A stretch of 20,860 nucleotides of DNA from Lachnospiraceae bacterium UBA3692 (GCA_002372815.1 DFIR01000106.1:1-20860); one strand, 5' to 3'; positions 6,981-15,217 are shown, numbered from the stretch's first letter. Numbers and translations are program-made. The notes: a model not told the origin generated them from the letters alone.

Positions 6981-8861
6981 TCACTTCTGCGTATTTCTCT
7001 CTCCTGCCTGACATTTCATTATAGCATACCGGCTATCCTCTGAAAAGCGGATGCGTTCCCCCAGCGGTTCCAGAAACCGGGAGGGCATGCGCGGATTGCC
7101 GGGACTCCCTGCCGTGTACAGGATCGCCAGGCGTGACCGGGCTCTCGTCATGGCGACGTAGAAGAGCCGGCGCTCCTCTTCGATCTCCGCCTCCCGCCCC
7201 GCGCGCCTGGAGGGCAGGATGCCTTCGTTCAGCTCCGGCAGGATCACGGTGTCGAACTCCCTTCCTTTGCAGGCGTGCATCGTGCACAGTTCGACCAGCG
7301 GGTCCGCGGGCTGCCGCGCCTGCTCCGTCTCCCCCATCCCGCTGTAAAGGGACCGGAGGGTCATGTGCCATCCCTCCCTGCCGGAGGCTTCGCACAGACG
7401 GTCCAGCCAGGCCCGGATCTCCTCCTGCTCCGAAGGATATCTGCCCAGCAGGTCCGCCCTGTACCCGACCGGCCCGAAGAGATACCGGAGGAAAGCCCGG
7501 TCGCCGCTCTGCCGCATCTGCCGCAGATCCCGCAGGTCCCGCAGGAAGGCCTGCACAGCGCCGCGCGTGCCCCGCCTTCCGCCGCAGCCGGACAGGATCT
7601 GCGCCGCACTGCAGACAGGATCCGGCAGGATCTCCCTGCCGAGGCTCCGGTCCGGGCGGTTCAGGATCCGCAGAAGATCCTTCCTCTCCGCGCCTTCCGT
7701 GATCCGCGCGGCGCACCGCGCGTAGGCCGCTATGTCGCCGGCGATCTCCATCCGCCGCCGCTCCTGTCTGCCGTTGTTCTCCTCCGGTGCGAGACAGGGG
7801 ATGCCGTGTGCCCGGAGCAGGCCCGCCCAGCGGGTGATCTGGCCGTGCGTGCGCACGATCAGTGCTGCCGGCGCAGATCCGTCCCCGGACGGCCGCACGT
7901 CCCGCAGGATCCGCAGGACCGCCTCCTCCTGTGCCCGTTCGGAGGGGGTGCCCAGGATCTGCACAGCTCCTGCCTTTCCGGCCGCCGCGGCTCTGCCGGG
8001 GTCCGCGCGCAGCTCCTTTGGGATCCGCTCCCGGTTCCGGGCGATCACGGCGGCGGAAGCCCGCACGATCTCCTCCCTGCTCCGGTAATTGACCGTGAGA
8101 TAATACTTCCTGCACCCGGGATGCTCCTCCGGGAACCGCTGCATGAAGAGCGGGCTGCTGCCCCGGAACCCGTAGATCGACTGGTCGTCGTCCCCCACGG
8201 CGAACACGTTGCAGGCCTCCCCGGCCAGCAGGAGCAGCATCCGGTACTGCGGCGCATTGATGTCCTGGAATTCATCCACCAGGAAATAGGTCCACCTGGC
8301 CTGCCATCTGCGGAGCAGTTCCGGCTCCCGCCGCAGGATCCGGGTGCACATGCCGGCGGCCTCGTCCAGGTCCACCAGTCCCTCGTCCTCCAGATATCTC
8401 CGGTACTGTGACAGGATCTCCTCAAACGCGGGCTCCTCCGCCGCCTCTCCGCCGGCGATCCTGGCGGTCATCCAGGCCGTCAGCGTCTCCGGATCAGGTC
8501 TCAGAGAAGCGTACGGAAAAAAGTCCTCCAGCGCGCGCTGCAGAAAACGGCGGCGCTGCAGGTCCGGTATCACCCGGATCCCGGGGACGCGGTCCTTCAG
8601 GATCGCGATGAAGAGAGCGTGAAAGGTGCTGAACGTGACACTGTCCGCATGACATGACAAGGACGCGAACCTGCTGCGCATCACGGCTGCGGCGGCCCGC
8701 GTGAATGTGAGAACAAGGATCTGTGAGGGATCGGCGCGGCGTTCCCCGATCAGGAAGCGCACGCGGTTTACCAGAACGGTCGTCTTGCCGCTGCCGGGCC
8801 CCGCGATCACCTCGCAGGGCCCGGCGCCGTGCCGCACCGCAGCGGTCTGCTGCGGTGTCAT
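6981..8861 (-). CDS. UvrD/PcrA-type superfamily 1 DNA helicase, compact form
   Basis: ATP-dependent 3'-5' DNA helicase of the UvrD/Rep/PcrA group, acting in repair or in clearing replication forks. Counting from ATG 8861 it has 626 residues. Motifs seen: Q motif region MTPQQTAAVRHG, Walker A AGPGSGKTT (21-28), motif Ia LTFTRAAA, motif II VDEFQD (196-200), motif III GDDDQSIYGFRG (223-234), motif IV LTVNYRS, motif V TMHACKGREFDTVILP and motif VI RLFYVAMTRAR. It is about 100 residues shorter than typical PcrA/UvrD and ends soon after motif VI, lacking the usual long C-terminal tail. The start is open: ATG 8861 is 20 bp from AAGGAG, while CTG 8876 sits 5 bp from it and overlaps the gltX stop. Which paralogue this is (PcrA itself or an accessory helicase) cannot be told from this window. 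Confidence 0.93.
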   Translation of the reverse strand: MTPQQTAAVRHGAGPCEVIAGPGSGKTTVLVNRVRFLIGERRADPSQILVLTFTRAAAAVMRSRFASLSCHADSVTFSTFHALFIAILKDRVPGIRVIPDLQRRRFLQRALEDFFPYASLRPDPETLTAWMTARIAGGEAAEEPAFEEILSQYRRYLEDEGLVDLDEAAGMCTRILRREPELLRRWQARWTYFLVDEFQDINAPQYRMLLLLAGEACNVFAVGDDDQSIYGFRGSSPLFMQRFPEEHPGCRKYYLTVNYRSREEIVRASAAVIARNRERIPKELRADPGRAAAAGKAGAVQILGTPSERAQEEAVLRILRDVRPSGDGSAPAALIVRTHGQITRWAGLLRAHGIPCLAPEENNGRQERRRMEIAGDIAAYARCAARITEGAERKDLLRILNRPDRSLGREILPDPVCSAAQILSGCGGRRGTRGAVQAFLRDLRDLRQMRQSGDRAFLRYLFGPVGYRADLLGRYPSEQEEIRAWLDRLCEASGREGWHMTLRSLYSGMGETEQARQPADPLVELCTMHACKGREFDTVILPELNEGILPSRRAGREAEIEEERRLFYVAMTRARSRLAILYTAGSPGNPRMPSRFLEPLGERIRFSEDSRYAIMKCQAGERNTQK

Positions 8862-8872
8862 TCTGACAGGAT

Positions 8873-10330
8873 TCAGTGCTGCTCCTTCCCGAGGCGGGCG
8901 ATGCCGTCCCGGATCCTCGCGAGCGTCTCCTCTTTTCCGAGGATCTCCATGATCTCCGTGGCGCCGGCGGGCGTGACCTGCCTGCCGGAGACAGCGATCC
9001 GGAGCGGCCACAGCACGTAGCCGTTCTTGTAGCCCTTGTCGGTGATGAACTGCTTCAGGGACGCGAAGAGCGCGTCATTGGAATAGTCCTCCTGCGCCTC
9101 CAGCACCGGCAGCACTTCCGTGAGGACCTGCAGGGCGGATTCCGGGGACGTCTTCATCTTCTTGTGGACATAGAGCGAGGTGTCGTAGTCGGGCAGCGCC
9201 TCGAAGAAGGAGACCATCTCCGGGATATCCTGCCAGACCTCGATGCGGGTCCTGACCATCTCGGAGATCGTCCGCAGGTCCAGATCCTTCGTGATCGCCT
9301 TGCGGAGCCATCCCTCCGACGTCTCAAAGAAGCGGTCGGGGTCCATCGCCTTCATGTACTCCCCGTTCATCCAGCGCAGCTTCGTGTAGTCGAAGACCGC
9401 CGGGGACCGGCCGATCCGGTGATAGTCGAAGCACTCGATCAGCTCCTGGAGGCTGAAGATCTCCCTGTCGCTGTCCGGGGACCATCCCAGAAGCGTCACG
9501 AAGTTGACGACCGCCTCGGAGAGGAAGCCCTGCTCGATCAGGTCCTCGTAGGAGGAGTGTCCGCTCCTCTTGCTGAGCTTGTGGTGCTCCTCGTCCGTGA
9601 TGAGCGGGCAGTGGATATAGGCCGGCACTTCCCAGCCGAAGGCCTCGTAGAGGCGGTTGTACTTGGGCGAGGAGGAAATATATTCGTTGCCGCGCACGAC
9701 ATGGGTGATGCCCATGAGGTGGTCGTCCACCACGTTCGCGAAATTGTAGGTGGGGAAACCGTCCGATTTGATCAGGATCATGTCGTCCAGCTCCGCGTTC
9801 TCCACGGTGATGTCCCCGTAGAGCTCATCGTGGAAGGTCGTGGTGCCGGTGCGGGGGTTGTTCTGGCGGATCACGTAGGGCATGCCCGCGGCGATCTTCT
9901 CCTCCACCTCCTCCTTCGAGAGGGACAGGCAGTGCTTATCGTAGACGTTGATCTCCTTGCCGTCCACGACCTGCGTGAGCGTGGAAAGTCTCTCAGGCGT
10001 GCAGAAGCAGCAGTACGCCTCTCCCTTGTCGATCAGCTGCTGCGCGTATTCGCGGTAGATGCCGCTGCGCACGCGCTCGCTCTGTACATAGGGTCCCACG
10101 GGCCCGCCCAGGGAAGGGCTCTCGTCCGGGATCAGCCCCGTGGCAGCCAGTGTGCGGTTGATGATGTCCACCGCGCCTTCCACCTGCCGCTGCTGGTCCG
10201 TATCCTCGATCCTGAGGATGAAATCGCCGCCTTCATGCTTCGCGATCAAAAACGCGTACAGCGCCGTGCGCAGATTGCCGACGTGCATGCGGCCTGTGGG
10301 GCTTGGGGCGTATCTGGTCCTGATCTTCAT
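8873..10330 (-). CDS. gltX: Glutamate--tRNA ligase
   Basis: Class I aminoacyl-tRNA synthetase that charges tRNA-Glu; in organisms with GatCAB it may also load tRNA-Gln. The 485 residues begin MKIRTRYAPSPTGRMHVGN, holding the HIGH-type signature (HVGN, 16-19). FILRIEDTDQQR follows, then a cysteine-rich insert (YCCFC at 106-110, DKHC at 131-134) in the position of the zinc-binding region, and the KMSKS-type motif HHKLSKRSG (KLSKR, 251-255). The C-terminal anticodon-binding helices fill the remainder, and the length is normal. ATG 10330 follows GGAGGAAACT. The dut stop is 54 bp upstream; the helicase start lies at or overlapping the gltX stop, so helicase expression is probably coupled. Identification is secure. 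Confidence 0.97.
   Translation of the reverse strand: MKIRTRYAPSPTGRMHVGNLRTALYAFLIAKHEGGDFILRIEDTDQQRQVEGAVDIINRTLAATGLIPDESPSLGGPVGPYVQSERVRSGIYREYAQQLIDKGEAYCCFCTPERLSTLTQVVDGKEINVYDKHCLSLSKEEVEEKIAAGMPYVIRQNNPRTGTTTFHDELYGDITVENAELDDMILIKSDGFPTYNFANVVDDHLMGITHVVRGNEYISSSPKYNRLYEAFGWEVPAYIHCPLITDEEHHKLSKRSGHSSYEDLIEQGFLSEAVVNFVTLLGWSPDSDREIFSLQELIECFDYHRIGRSPAVFDYTKLRWMNGEYMKAMDPDRFFETSEGWLRKAITKDLDLRTISEMVRTRIEVWQDIPEMVSFFEALPDYDTSLYVHKKMKTSPESALQVLTEVLPVLEAQEDYSNDALFASLKQFITDKGYKNGYVLWPLRIAVSGRQVTPAGATEIMEILGKEETLARIRDGIARLGKEQH
8882..8887 (-). promoter_or_regulatory. Ribosome binding site AAGGAG that may favour a CTG start for the helicase
   Basis: AAGGAG lies inside the last codons of gltX. 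It is 5 bp before a CTG (8876-8874) that overlaps the gltX stop codon in a CTGA junction, but 20 bp before the first in-frame ATG (8861), which has no other Shine-Dalgarno. Use of CTG would add five residues. CTG starts are rare, so the ATG is kept as the annotated start. Confidence 0.5.
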
Positions 10331-10384
10331 AGTTTCCTCCGTTTATGGTGATGATGCTGGTTAAAATCTTCCTGTATGTCCGGC

Positions 10385-10831
10385 TCAGGCCGTCCCCGTG
10401 GAGCCGAAGCCTCCGCGGTCCTCATTGCCGAGCCGGTCCGTCTCCTCGAAGCGGATCGCCGGCTGGTGCCGGAAGAGCCGGAACTGGCAGATCCGGTCGC
10501 CGCGCCGGATCGTGCACTCTCTGGTGGCGTACGCGGGGAACATCAGGATGTCCCCGTCCCCGCAGTAGCTCTCGTCGATGACGCCGATGCTGTTGGCCTG
10601 CAGGATCCCGTACTTCCGGAAGGTGCTGCTGCGGGGCGCGATGATCATCTCGTAGCCCTGCGGCACCTGTACGGAGATGCCGAGGCTGATGAGCCGCATC
10701 TCTCCCGCCTGCAGGTGCACGTCCTCCGCGCACCGCAGGTCGATCCAGTCGCCCTTGCCTTCCAGGTACGACAGTCTCTCGATGTCCGCGTGATAGCGGA
10801 CCTTCATCGTGCAGTACTCAGACCCGTTCAC
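10385..10831 (-). CDS. dut: dUTP diphosphatase (trimeric dUTPase)
   Basis: Hydrolyses dUTP to dUMP and pyrophosphate, keeping uracil out of DNA and feeding dTMP synthesis. The 148 residues contain the five trimeric-dUTPase motifs in order: DWIDLRCAED (28-37, motif 1), APRSST (66-71, motif 2), GVIDESYCGD (83-92, motif 3, catalytic Asp86), a motif 4 region around RRGDRICQFRL, and RGGFGSTG (139-146, motif 5) at the C-terminal arm. Motif 1 departs from the usual AGYDLRA wording. The chosen start is GTG 10831, because AAAGGAG lies exactly 5 bp upstream and the codon forms a GTGA overlap with the rnhA stop. The next ATG (10807) has no Shine-Dalgarno. It probably shares a transcript with rnhA and the MutS-like gene. 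Confidence 0.95.
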   Translation of the reverse strand: MNGSEYCTMKVRYHADIERLSYLEGKGDWIDLRCAEDVHLQAGEMRLISLGISVQVPQGYEMIIAPRSSTFRKYGILQANSIGVIDESYCGDGDILMFPAYATRECTIRRGDRICQFRLFRHQPAIRFEETDRLGNEDRGGFGSTGTA

Positions 10832-11313
10832 TCTGACTCCTTTCCGCAGCGGTCGGCGGCACCCGTCGCGAGCCTGTCGCAGCGCTCGTTCTCCGGATGT
10901 CCGTTGTGCCCCTTGACCCAGTGGAAGACGACCTCGTGCGGCTCCATCGCCGCCAGCAGGCGCTCCCACAGTTCGCGGTTCCTGACCGGCTGCTTCCCGG
11001 CGGTCTTCCAGCCGTTCTTCTGCCAGCTGCCGATCCAGTTCTCGTTGAAGGCGCTGATGACGTACTTCGAATCCGAGTACACATCGACGTGGCAGGGGAT
11101 CCGCAGCGCTTCCAGCCCGGTGATCACGCCCATCAGTTCCATCCTGTTGTTCGTGGTCTTCGGAAATCCTTCCGCGAACTCCTTCTCATGCAGTGTGCCG
11201 CGGCTGTCCGTGTACTGCAGGATCGTCCCGTATCCTCCCGGCCCGTCCGGGTTCCCCCGGGCGCTGCCGTCGGAGTACAGGCGCACATTTTTCAGCTGTG
11301 TGTTCAGCGCCAT
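10828..11313 (-). CDS. rnhA: Ribonuclease HI
   Basis: Cleaves the RNA strand of RNA:DNA hybrids, removing R-loops and primers. The 161-residue protein has the full E. coli-type catalytic set: Asp15 in LYSDGSARGNP, Glu59 in NNRMEL, Asp81 in YSDSKYV, His136 in WVKGHNGHPENERCD and Asp146 at the end of that motif. The basic handle region around WIGSWQKNGWKTAGK, used in hybrid binding, is also present, so this is a standard type 1 enzyme. ATG 11313 is preceded by AAGGAGGG. The MutS-like gene upstream overlaps its start by 10 bp, and dut overlaps its end by 4 bp, giving a tightly packed trio. Identification is secure. Confidence 0.96.
   Translation of the reverse strand: MALNTQLKNVRLYSDGSARGNPDGPGGYGTILQYTDSRGTLHEKEFAEGFPKTTNNRMELMGVITGLEALRIPCHVDVYSDSKYVISAFNENWIGSWQKNGWKTAGKQPVRNRELWERLLAAMEPHEVVFHWVKGHNGHPENERCDRLATGAADRCGKESE
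10837..10843 (-). promoter_or_regulatory. Ribosome binding site that sets a GTG start for dut
   Basis: AAAGGAG lies within the last codons of rnhA, 5 bp before GTG 10831. The GTG overlaps the rnhA TGA (GTGA), the classic layout for translational coupling. The alternative ATG at 10807 lacks any nearby purine-rich site. Confidence 0.7.
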
Positions 11314-13034
11314 ATTCCCTCCTTGAGAAATGTATCCGCGCGTTTCCGTGCCCTTTCCACGATCCCGCGGTCATAGGAGAGCTCGCCCAGAAGGCGGATG
11401 GCATTCTGGGAGCGCGACGGTCCCTTTTCGATCCGGTAGGTGAACCGGACGTCCCCGCCGTCGAACTGCTCCCCGAAATGGTAATTGTCGTAAGTGCCGT
11501 CAAGAAGCGACGTCAGTTCCCCGTCATGGGTCGCCGCCATGCAGAGCACGCCCCTGCGGGCCAGCTCCAGCAGGATCTCCGAGGAGGCCGCGATGCGCTC
11601 CACCGTCCCGGTCCCGCGCAGGACCTCGTCGATGCAGCAGAGGATCCGCGGCTGTCCGGAACCGGCCTCCGCCGCGTCCAGGATCCTCTTCAGGGACCGG
11701 ATCTCGACGATGTAGTAGCTCTCCCCCTCCTGCAGGCTGTCGCGCAGCGCCATGGACGTGCAGACGCGCAGCGGCGGCGCCGCGTATTCCGAAGCCGGCA
11801 CCGTCCGGACGGTCTGTGCCAGCAGCGCGGCATATGCGGCGGCTTTCAGGAAGGTGGATTTGCCCGATGCGTTCGATCCGGTGACCAGAATCGGACGGGA
11901 GGTCTCCAGGTCGTTGCCGACCGGCGCCTCCAGCAGGGGATGGATCAGTCCCTTTACAGCGTATACAGGCTGCTCTGCAGCGGCAGCCCCTCTCTCCGCC
12001 GCGGGCTCCTCCGTGAGGACCGGCTCACACCAGACAGACAGCGTCCGCCTCCAGGACGCGACGGCGATCGACGCATCCAGCCTGCCGGTCTCTCTGTACA
12101 GCGCGCGCGTCTCCTCTACGAGGCCGCCGGCCTGTTTCCGGATGAGCGCGTAGACGATCAGGTCCGGGTGCAGCAGCATGCAGAGATAGTCGAGCGGGGC
12201 GCGCAGGGGATCTCCCGCCTCCCGCAGAAGGAGCCGGCTCCCCCTCAGGGTCCCGGAGATCTTCCCGGCGGAGGCGGCCATGGCAGCTCTCCCCGCCTCG
12301 TGTGGAGTCCCCCGCAGATCCGGGATCCGGTCCGCGGCGGCCGCCAGCCGCAGCATGGTCTGGATCATCCCGAGCGGTTCCCCGATCGCACTGCGCGCGC
12401 GGAAATAGCTCACGATATTGTAAGCGAGCACAGCCAGCAGCATCAGGAGACCGGCCTGTGTGTGCACGCACATGACCGCAAGCGCGGCAAAAGGCAGCGC
12501 CAGAGCGGCGATCTGCGCCGGAAGGGAGATCTCCCCGCCTTCGAGCAGCATCCGCTCCGCCTGCACCGCGTCGAAAGTCCCGTCATGGCCTGCCCGGCTG
12601 AGCGCCTTCTGCACTTCGAGGCGCAGCTCCGGGTGCTCCTCCCAGACGGCGATATCCTCTTCCGCGAACGCCTGCTGCGTCCCGGAGAGGGCGGGCCTGC
12701 GGAGCAGCCGGTACAGGAACCATTCCCCGGCGTCGCTCCTGCAGGTGTCCAGGTCCGCGAAGAGGCGGTCCGCCTCCAGGTCGTTCCAGGTGATCTCATC
12801 GATCTCCCGCAGGTCCCCGGAGGCATCATATTCCTGGCTTCTGTATTCCTCTGACAGCGCGCGGAGTCTCTGCAGGCGGTCCGCCGGGACCGGCCGGACG
12901 GGGCGATGCCCGTACTGCTCCCGCAGCGCCGTCTCCAGCGCCGCCGCGTCCCTGCTTCTCTGCCGTATGCCCAGCAGCACCGTGGCCGCGAGGATGCCCA
13001 GAAGAACGGTTATAAATGCCATCGTACTGTTCAC
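11304..13034 (-). CDS. Membrane-anchored MutS-like ATPase
   Basis: A 576-residue protein sharing the C-terminal ATPase domain of MutS but not its mismatch-recognition domain. Seen: an N-terminal hydrophobic helix (about 6-23), further hydrophobic stretches at about 174-191 and 195-211 that could form a membrane hairpin, Walker A TGSNASGKSTF (385-395), Walker B ILCCIDEVLRGTG (Asp469-Glu470) and a His loop CMAATHDGEL (499-507). The MutS core between the membrane segments and Walker A is present in shortened form. Similar proteins occur across Firmicutes and Bacteroidetes as MutS-related proteins; I know of no established role. It should not be called MutS: true mutS is present at the left edge. 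The start is GTG 13034, in a GTGA overlap with the amidohydrolase stop and with GAGAGG 8 bp upstream; ATG 13022 is an alternative. Confidence 0.9.
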   Translation of the reverse strand: MNSTMAFITVLLGILAATVLLGIRQRSRDAAALETALREQYGHRPVRPVPADRLQRLRALSEEYRSQEYDASGDLREIDEITWNDLEADRLFADLDTCRSDAGEWFLYRLLRRPALSGTQQAFAEEDIAVWEEHPELRLEVQKALSRAGHDGTFDAVQAERMLLEGGEISLPAQIAALALPFAALAVMCVHTQAGLLMLLAVLAYNIVSYFRARSAIGEPLGMIQTMLRLAAAADRIPDLRGTPHEAGRAAMAASAGKISGTLRGSRLLLREAGDPLRAPLDYLCMLLHPDLIVYALIRKQAGGLVEETRALYRETGRLDASIAVASWRRTLSVWCEPVLTEEPAAERGAAAAEQPVYAVKGLIHPLLEAPVGNDLETSRPILVTGSNASGKSTFLKAAAYAALLAQTVRTVPASEYAAPPLRVCTSMALRDSLQEGESYYIVEIRSLKRILDAAEAGSGQPRILCCIDEVLRGTGTVERIAASSEILLELARRGVLCMAATHDGELTSLLDGTYDNYHFGEQFDGGDVRFTYRIEKGPSRSQNAIRLLGELSYDRGIVERARKRADTFLKEGIWR

Positions 13035-14320
13035 GCGAAGATCCTCTCGCAGATCCGCCGGCTCTCCTCGTAGAGCTGCTGCGGTTCCGTGCCGATGTGA
13101 TAGCGCTCCGTGCCGTTCAGGCGGTCATAGAGGATCCTGCCGTGGATCATCGTCATGCGGACATTGCTCTTGGAGCCGCTGTAGACGATGTTCTCCGGGA
13201 TGGCGTGGATGGGCTGCATGTTCGGCTGGTACAGGTCCAGCATGATCATATCGGCCAGCTTGCCGGGCGCCAGGACGTCGCAGTCGGAAAGTCCCATGAT
13301 CTTCGCGCCGCCGACCGTGGCCATGCGCAGGACCTCCCTCGCCGGCATCGCCGACGCGTCCTTCAGGCGCAGCTTCTGCAACCCGGCCGCCAGGAACATC
13401 TCCCGGAACATGTCGAGGCAGTTGTTGCTCGCGGGGCCGTCCGTGCCGATCCCAACAGTGATCCCCCGCTCGACGAAGTCCGTGAGCGGCGCGATCCCGC
13501 TGGCCAGTTTGGTGTTGGACCCCGGGTTGGTCACGGCGCCGATCCCGTACGCCTGCATCAGCTCCATGTCTTTCTCGCCGGCGCAGACCATGTGGTAGCA
13601 GGCGCCGCCGTGCTCGAAGACGCCTCTGGACACGAGATATTCAAGCGGCGTCATGCCGGTGCGGGAGATGCAGTCCTCCGTCTCGAACTCCGTCTCCTCG
13701 CAGTGCGTGTAGACAGGCGCCTGATAGCGCTCGGACAGGTCCGCGACGGCTTCCAGGAGTTCCTGGTTGATGGTGTATTCCGCATGAAACCCGATGCGGA
13801 AGGAATTGAGCGGATCCTTTCCGTTGATCTCCTTGTACCACTTCTCCAGAAGTTCCGGGGACTGGTTGAAAACGCTCATGCCGCCGACCTGCACGCAGCG
13901 CATGCCCGTCTCCAGGCAGGCCTGCGCGGTCTCGAACGGCGCCAGGTACATATCCATCACGGCCGTGATCCCGCTCGTGAGATATTCCATATTCGCGAGC
14001 TTCGTGAGCGTGTAGATGTCCTCCGGGGTCAGCTTCGCCTCATAAGGGTAGACCTGCTCGGTGAGCCATGTCTGCAGCGGCAGGTCGTCCGCGTTGGAGC
14101 GCAGGAAGGTCATGGCCGAGTGCGTGTGCGCGTTTTTGAAGCCCGGCATGAGGAGGTCGCCGCGGCAGTCGATCTCTCTGTCGAAGCAGCTGTCCTCCGG
14201 AACCTCCCGGGCCGGTCCGACATACACGATCCTCTCTCCGTCGATATGGACCTCCCCGGAGAAGACGTCCCGGTCTTCCTCCATCGTCAGGATCCTTGCG
14301 TTATAGAATCTGGTCTTCAT
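13031..14320 (-). CDS. mtaD: Amidohydrolase, 5'-methylthioadenosine/S-adenosylhomocysteine deaminase type
   Basis: Zinc-dependent deaminase of the amidohydrolase superfamily. Family members deaminate MTA, SAH or adenosine to the inosine forms. The 429 residues show an N-terminal beta sandwich and then the metal and catalytic set: His65 and His67 in NAHTHSAM, His206 and Glu209 in YTHCEET, His243 in CYHMVC and Asp294 in GIGTDGPASNN. This pattern fits the MtaD/SahD (TM0936-like) branch better than guanine deaminase or other chlorohydrolases. The gene directly follows purine nucleoside phosphorylase (45 bp), supporting purine or SAM by-product salvage. GGGAGG precedes ATG 14320. Exact substrate cannot be read from sequence, so the symbol is a family-level call. 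Confidence 0.85.
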   Translation of the reverse strand: MKTRFYNARILTMEEDRDVFSGEVHIDGERIVYVGPAREVPEDSCFDREIDCRGDLLMPGFKNAHTHSAMTFLRSNADDLPLQTWLTEQVYPYEAKLTPEDIYTLTKLANMEYLTSGITAVMDMYLAPFETAQACLETGMRCVQVGGMSVFNQSPELLEKWYKEINGKDPLNSFRIGFHAEYTINQELLEAVADLSERYQAPVYTHCEETEFETEDCISRTGMTPLEYLVSRGVFEHGGACYHMVCAGEKDMELMQAYGIGAVTNPGSNTKLASGIAPLTDFVERGITVGIGTDGPASNNCLDMFREMFLAAGLQKLRLKDASAMPAREVLRMATVGGAKIMGLSDCDVLAPGKLADMIMLDLYQPNMQPIHAIPENIVYSGSKSNVRMTMIHGRILYDRLNGTERYHIGTEPQQLYEESRRICERIFA

Positions 14321-14365
14321 ATCTGTCCTCCCGTCACATTCTCCCGAAAATGCAGCGGTTCAGGG

Positions 14366-15187
14366 TCATTTCTGTCCCATCATCCTCACGGCGCGGGTCA
14401 GGAGCCGGACCATGACCGGACCGGCCTGCTCGCCGGCCTCCAGGACCTCCTGCTCCGTCAGCTTGTGCGGCGCGATGCCCGCCGCCATATTGGCGACCAT
14501 GGAGAGGCCGCAGACGCGCATGCCGATGTGGCGGGCGGCGATGACTTCCGGCACGGTGCTCATGCCGACCAGGTCCGCGCCCAGCGTCCTGCACATGCGG
14601 ATCTCCGCCGGCGTCTCAAAGGAGGGACCGGTGAGGTAGATATAGACGCCGGTCTCCAGCGTGATGCCTTCCTCCGCGGCGGCGCTTCTGAGCACGTCCT
14701 GCAGCTCCCGGTCATAAGCTTCCGTCATATCCGGGAAGCGCACGCCCTCCTCGTCATCGTTGGGCCCGATCAGCGGATTCTCGCAGAAAAGGGCGATGTG
14801 GTCCGTGATCATGGCGATGCTGCCGACGCGGTAGTCCGCGCGGATCCCGCCGGAGGCGTTGGTGACGATCAGGGTCTGTGCCCCGAGCCCCGCCATCACG
14901 CGGACGGGCATGACGACCTGCTCGGGCGACCACCCCTCGTAGTAGTGGATGCGCCCCTTCATGCAGATCACCGGGACGCCTTCCAGATAGCCCATGATGA
15001 AGCGGCCTGCGTGTCCGGGTGCCGTGGATACGGGGAATCCCGGCAGATCCTTGTAGGAGATCTCGCAGACCGTCTCGATCCGGTCCGCGATGCTGCCCAG
15101 TCCTGATCCCAGCACGATCGCGATTTCGGGGACAAAATCCGTAACGGCGCGGGCAGCTTCAATACTGCGTTTCACGTCTTCTTTCAT
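14366..15187 (-). CDS. punA: Purine nucleoside phosphorylase (trimeric, PNP-I)
   Basis: Phosphorolyses inosine, guanosine and deoxy forms to base plus (deoxy)ribose-1-phosphate. The 273 residues carry the trimeric PNP motifs: phosphate loop VLGSGLGSIAD (25-35), PGHAGRF (57-63), GRIHYYEG (78-85), TNASGGI (109-115), GPSFETPAEIR (187-197) and GMSTVPEVIAARH (208-220). Glu192 and Asn233 (SMVANMA) match the residues that give 6-oxopurine preference in mammalian-type PNPs, so hypoxanthine and guanine nucleosides are the expected substrates. ATG 15187 is chosen because AAAGGAGG sits 5 bp upstream; the in-frame extension to 15289 runs back into the preceding gene. A 7-bp hairpin stands just before the Shine-Dalgarno. 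It pairs functionally with the downstream deaminase. Confidence 0.95.
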   Translation of the reverse strand: MKEDVKRSIEAARAVTDFVPEIAIVLGSGLGSIADRIETVCEISYKDLPGFPVSTAPGHAGRFIMGYLEGVPVICMKGRIHYYEGWSPEQVVMPVRVMAGLGAQTLIVTNASGGIRADYRVGSIAMITDHIALFCENPLIGPNDDEEGVRFPDMTEAYDRELQDVLRSAAAEEGITLETGVYIYLTGPSFETPAEIRMCRTLGADLVGMSTVPEVIAARHIGMRVCGLSMVANMAAGIAPHKLTEQEVLEAGEQAGPVMVRLLTRAVRMMGQK

Positions 15188-15198
15188 CCGGTCCTCCT

Positions 15199-15217
15199 TT
15201 CCGGCCTCCCGCCGGAA
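15199..15217 (-). other. Perfect 7-bp hairpin in front of the phosphorylase ribosome binding site
   Basis: On the minus strand TTCCGGC and GCCGGAA pair around a GGGAG loop, immediately before the AGGAGG used by the phosphorylase gene. No U-run follows, so it is not an intrinsic terminator. It may stabilise or separate the downstream message; any role is inferred. Confidence 0.5.

Noticed and set aside
4941..7043. A 700-codon open frame on the plus strand opposite the GH13-like gene
   Set aside because: It has low-complexity Arg/Pro/Ala/Val/Leu content and no recognisable motif, and it lies antisense to a gene with clear family motifs. Long antisense frames are expected in GC-rich coding DNA.
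8877..9011. In-frame N-terminal extension of the helicase into gltX
   Set aside because: It overlaps the conserved end of gltX, and helicase homology begins at MTPQQTAAV or a few residues before it.
13016..15106. A 696-codon plus-strand open frame opposite the amidohydrolase and phosphorylase
   Set aside because: It spans two unrelated minus-strand genes and their gap, and has only compositional, motif-free sequence.
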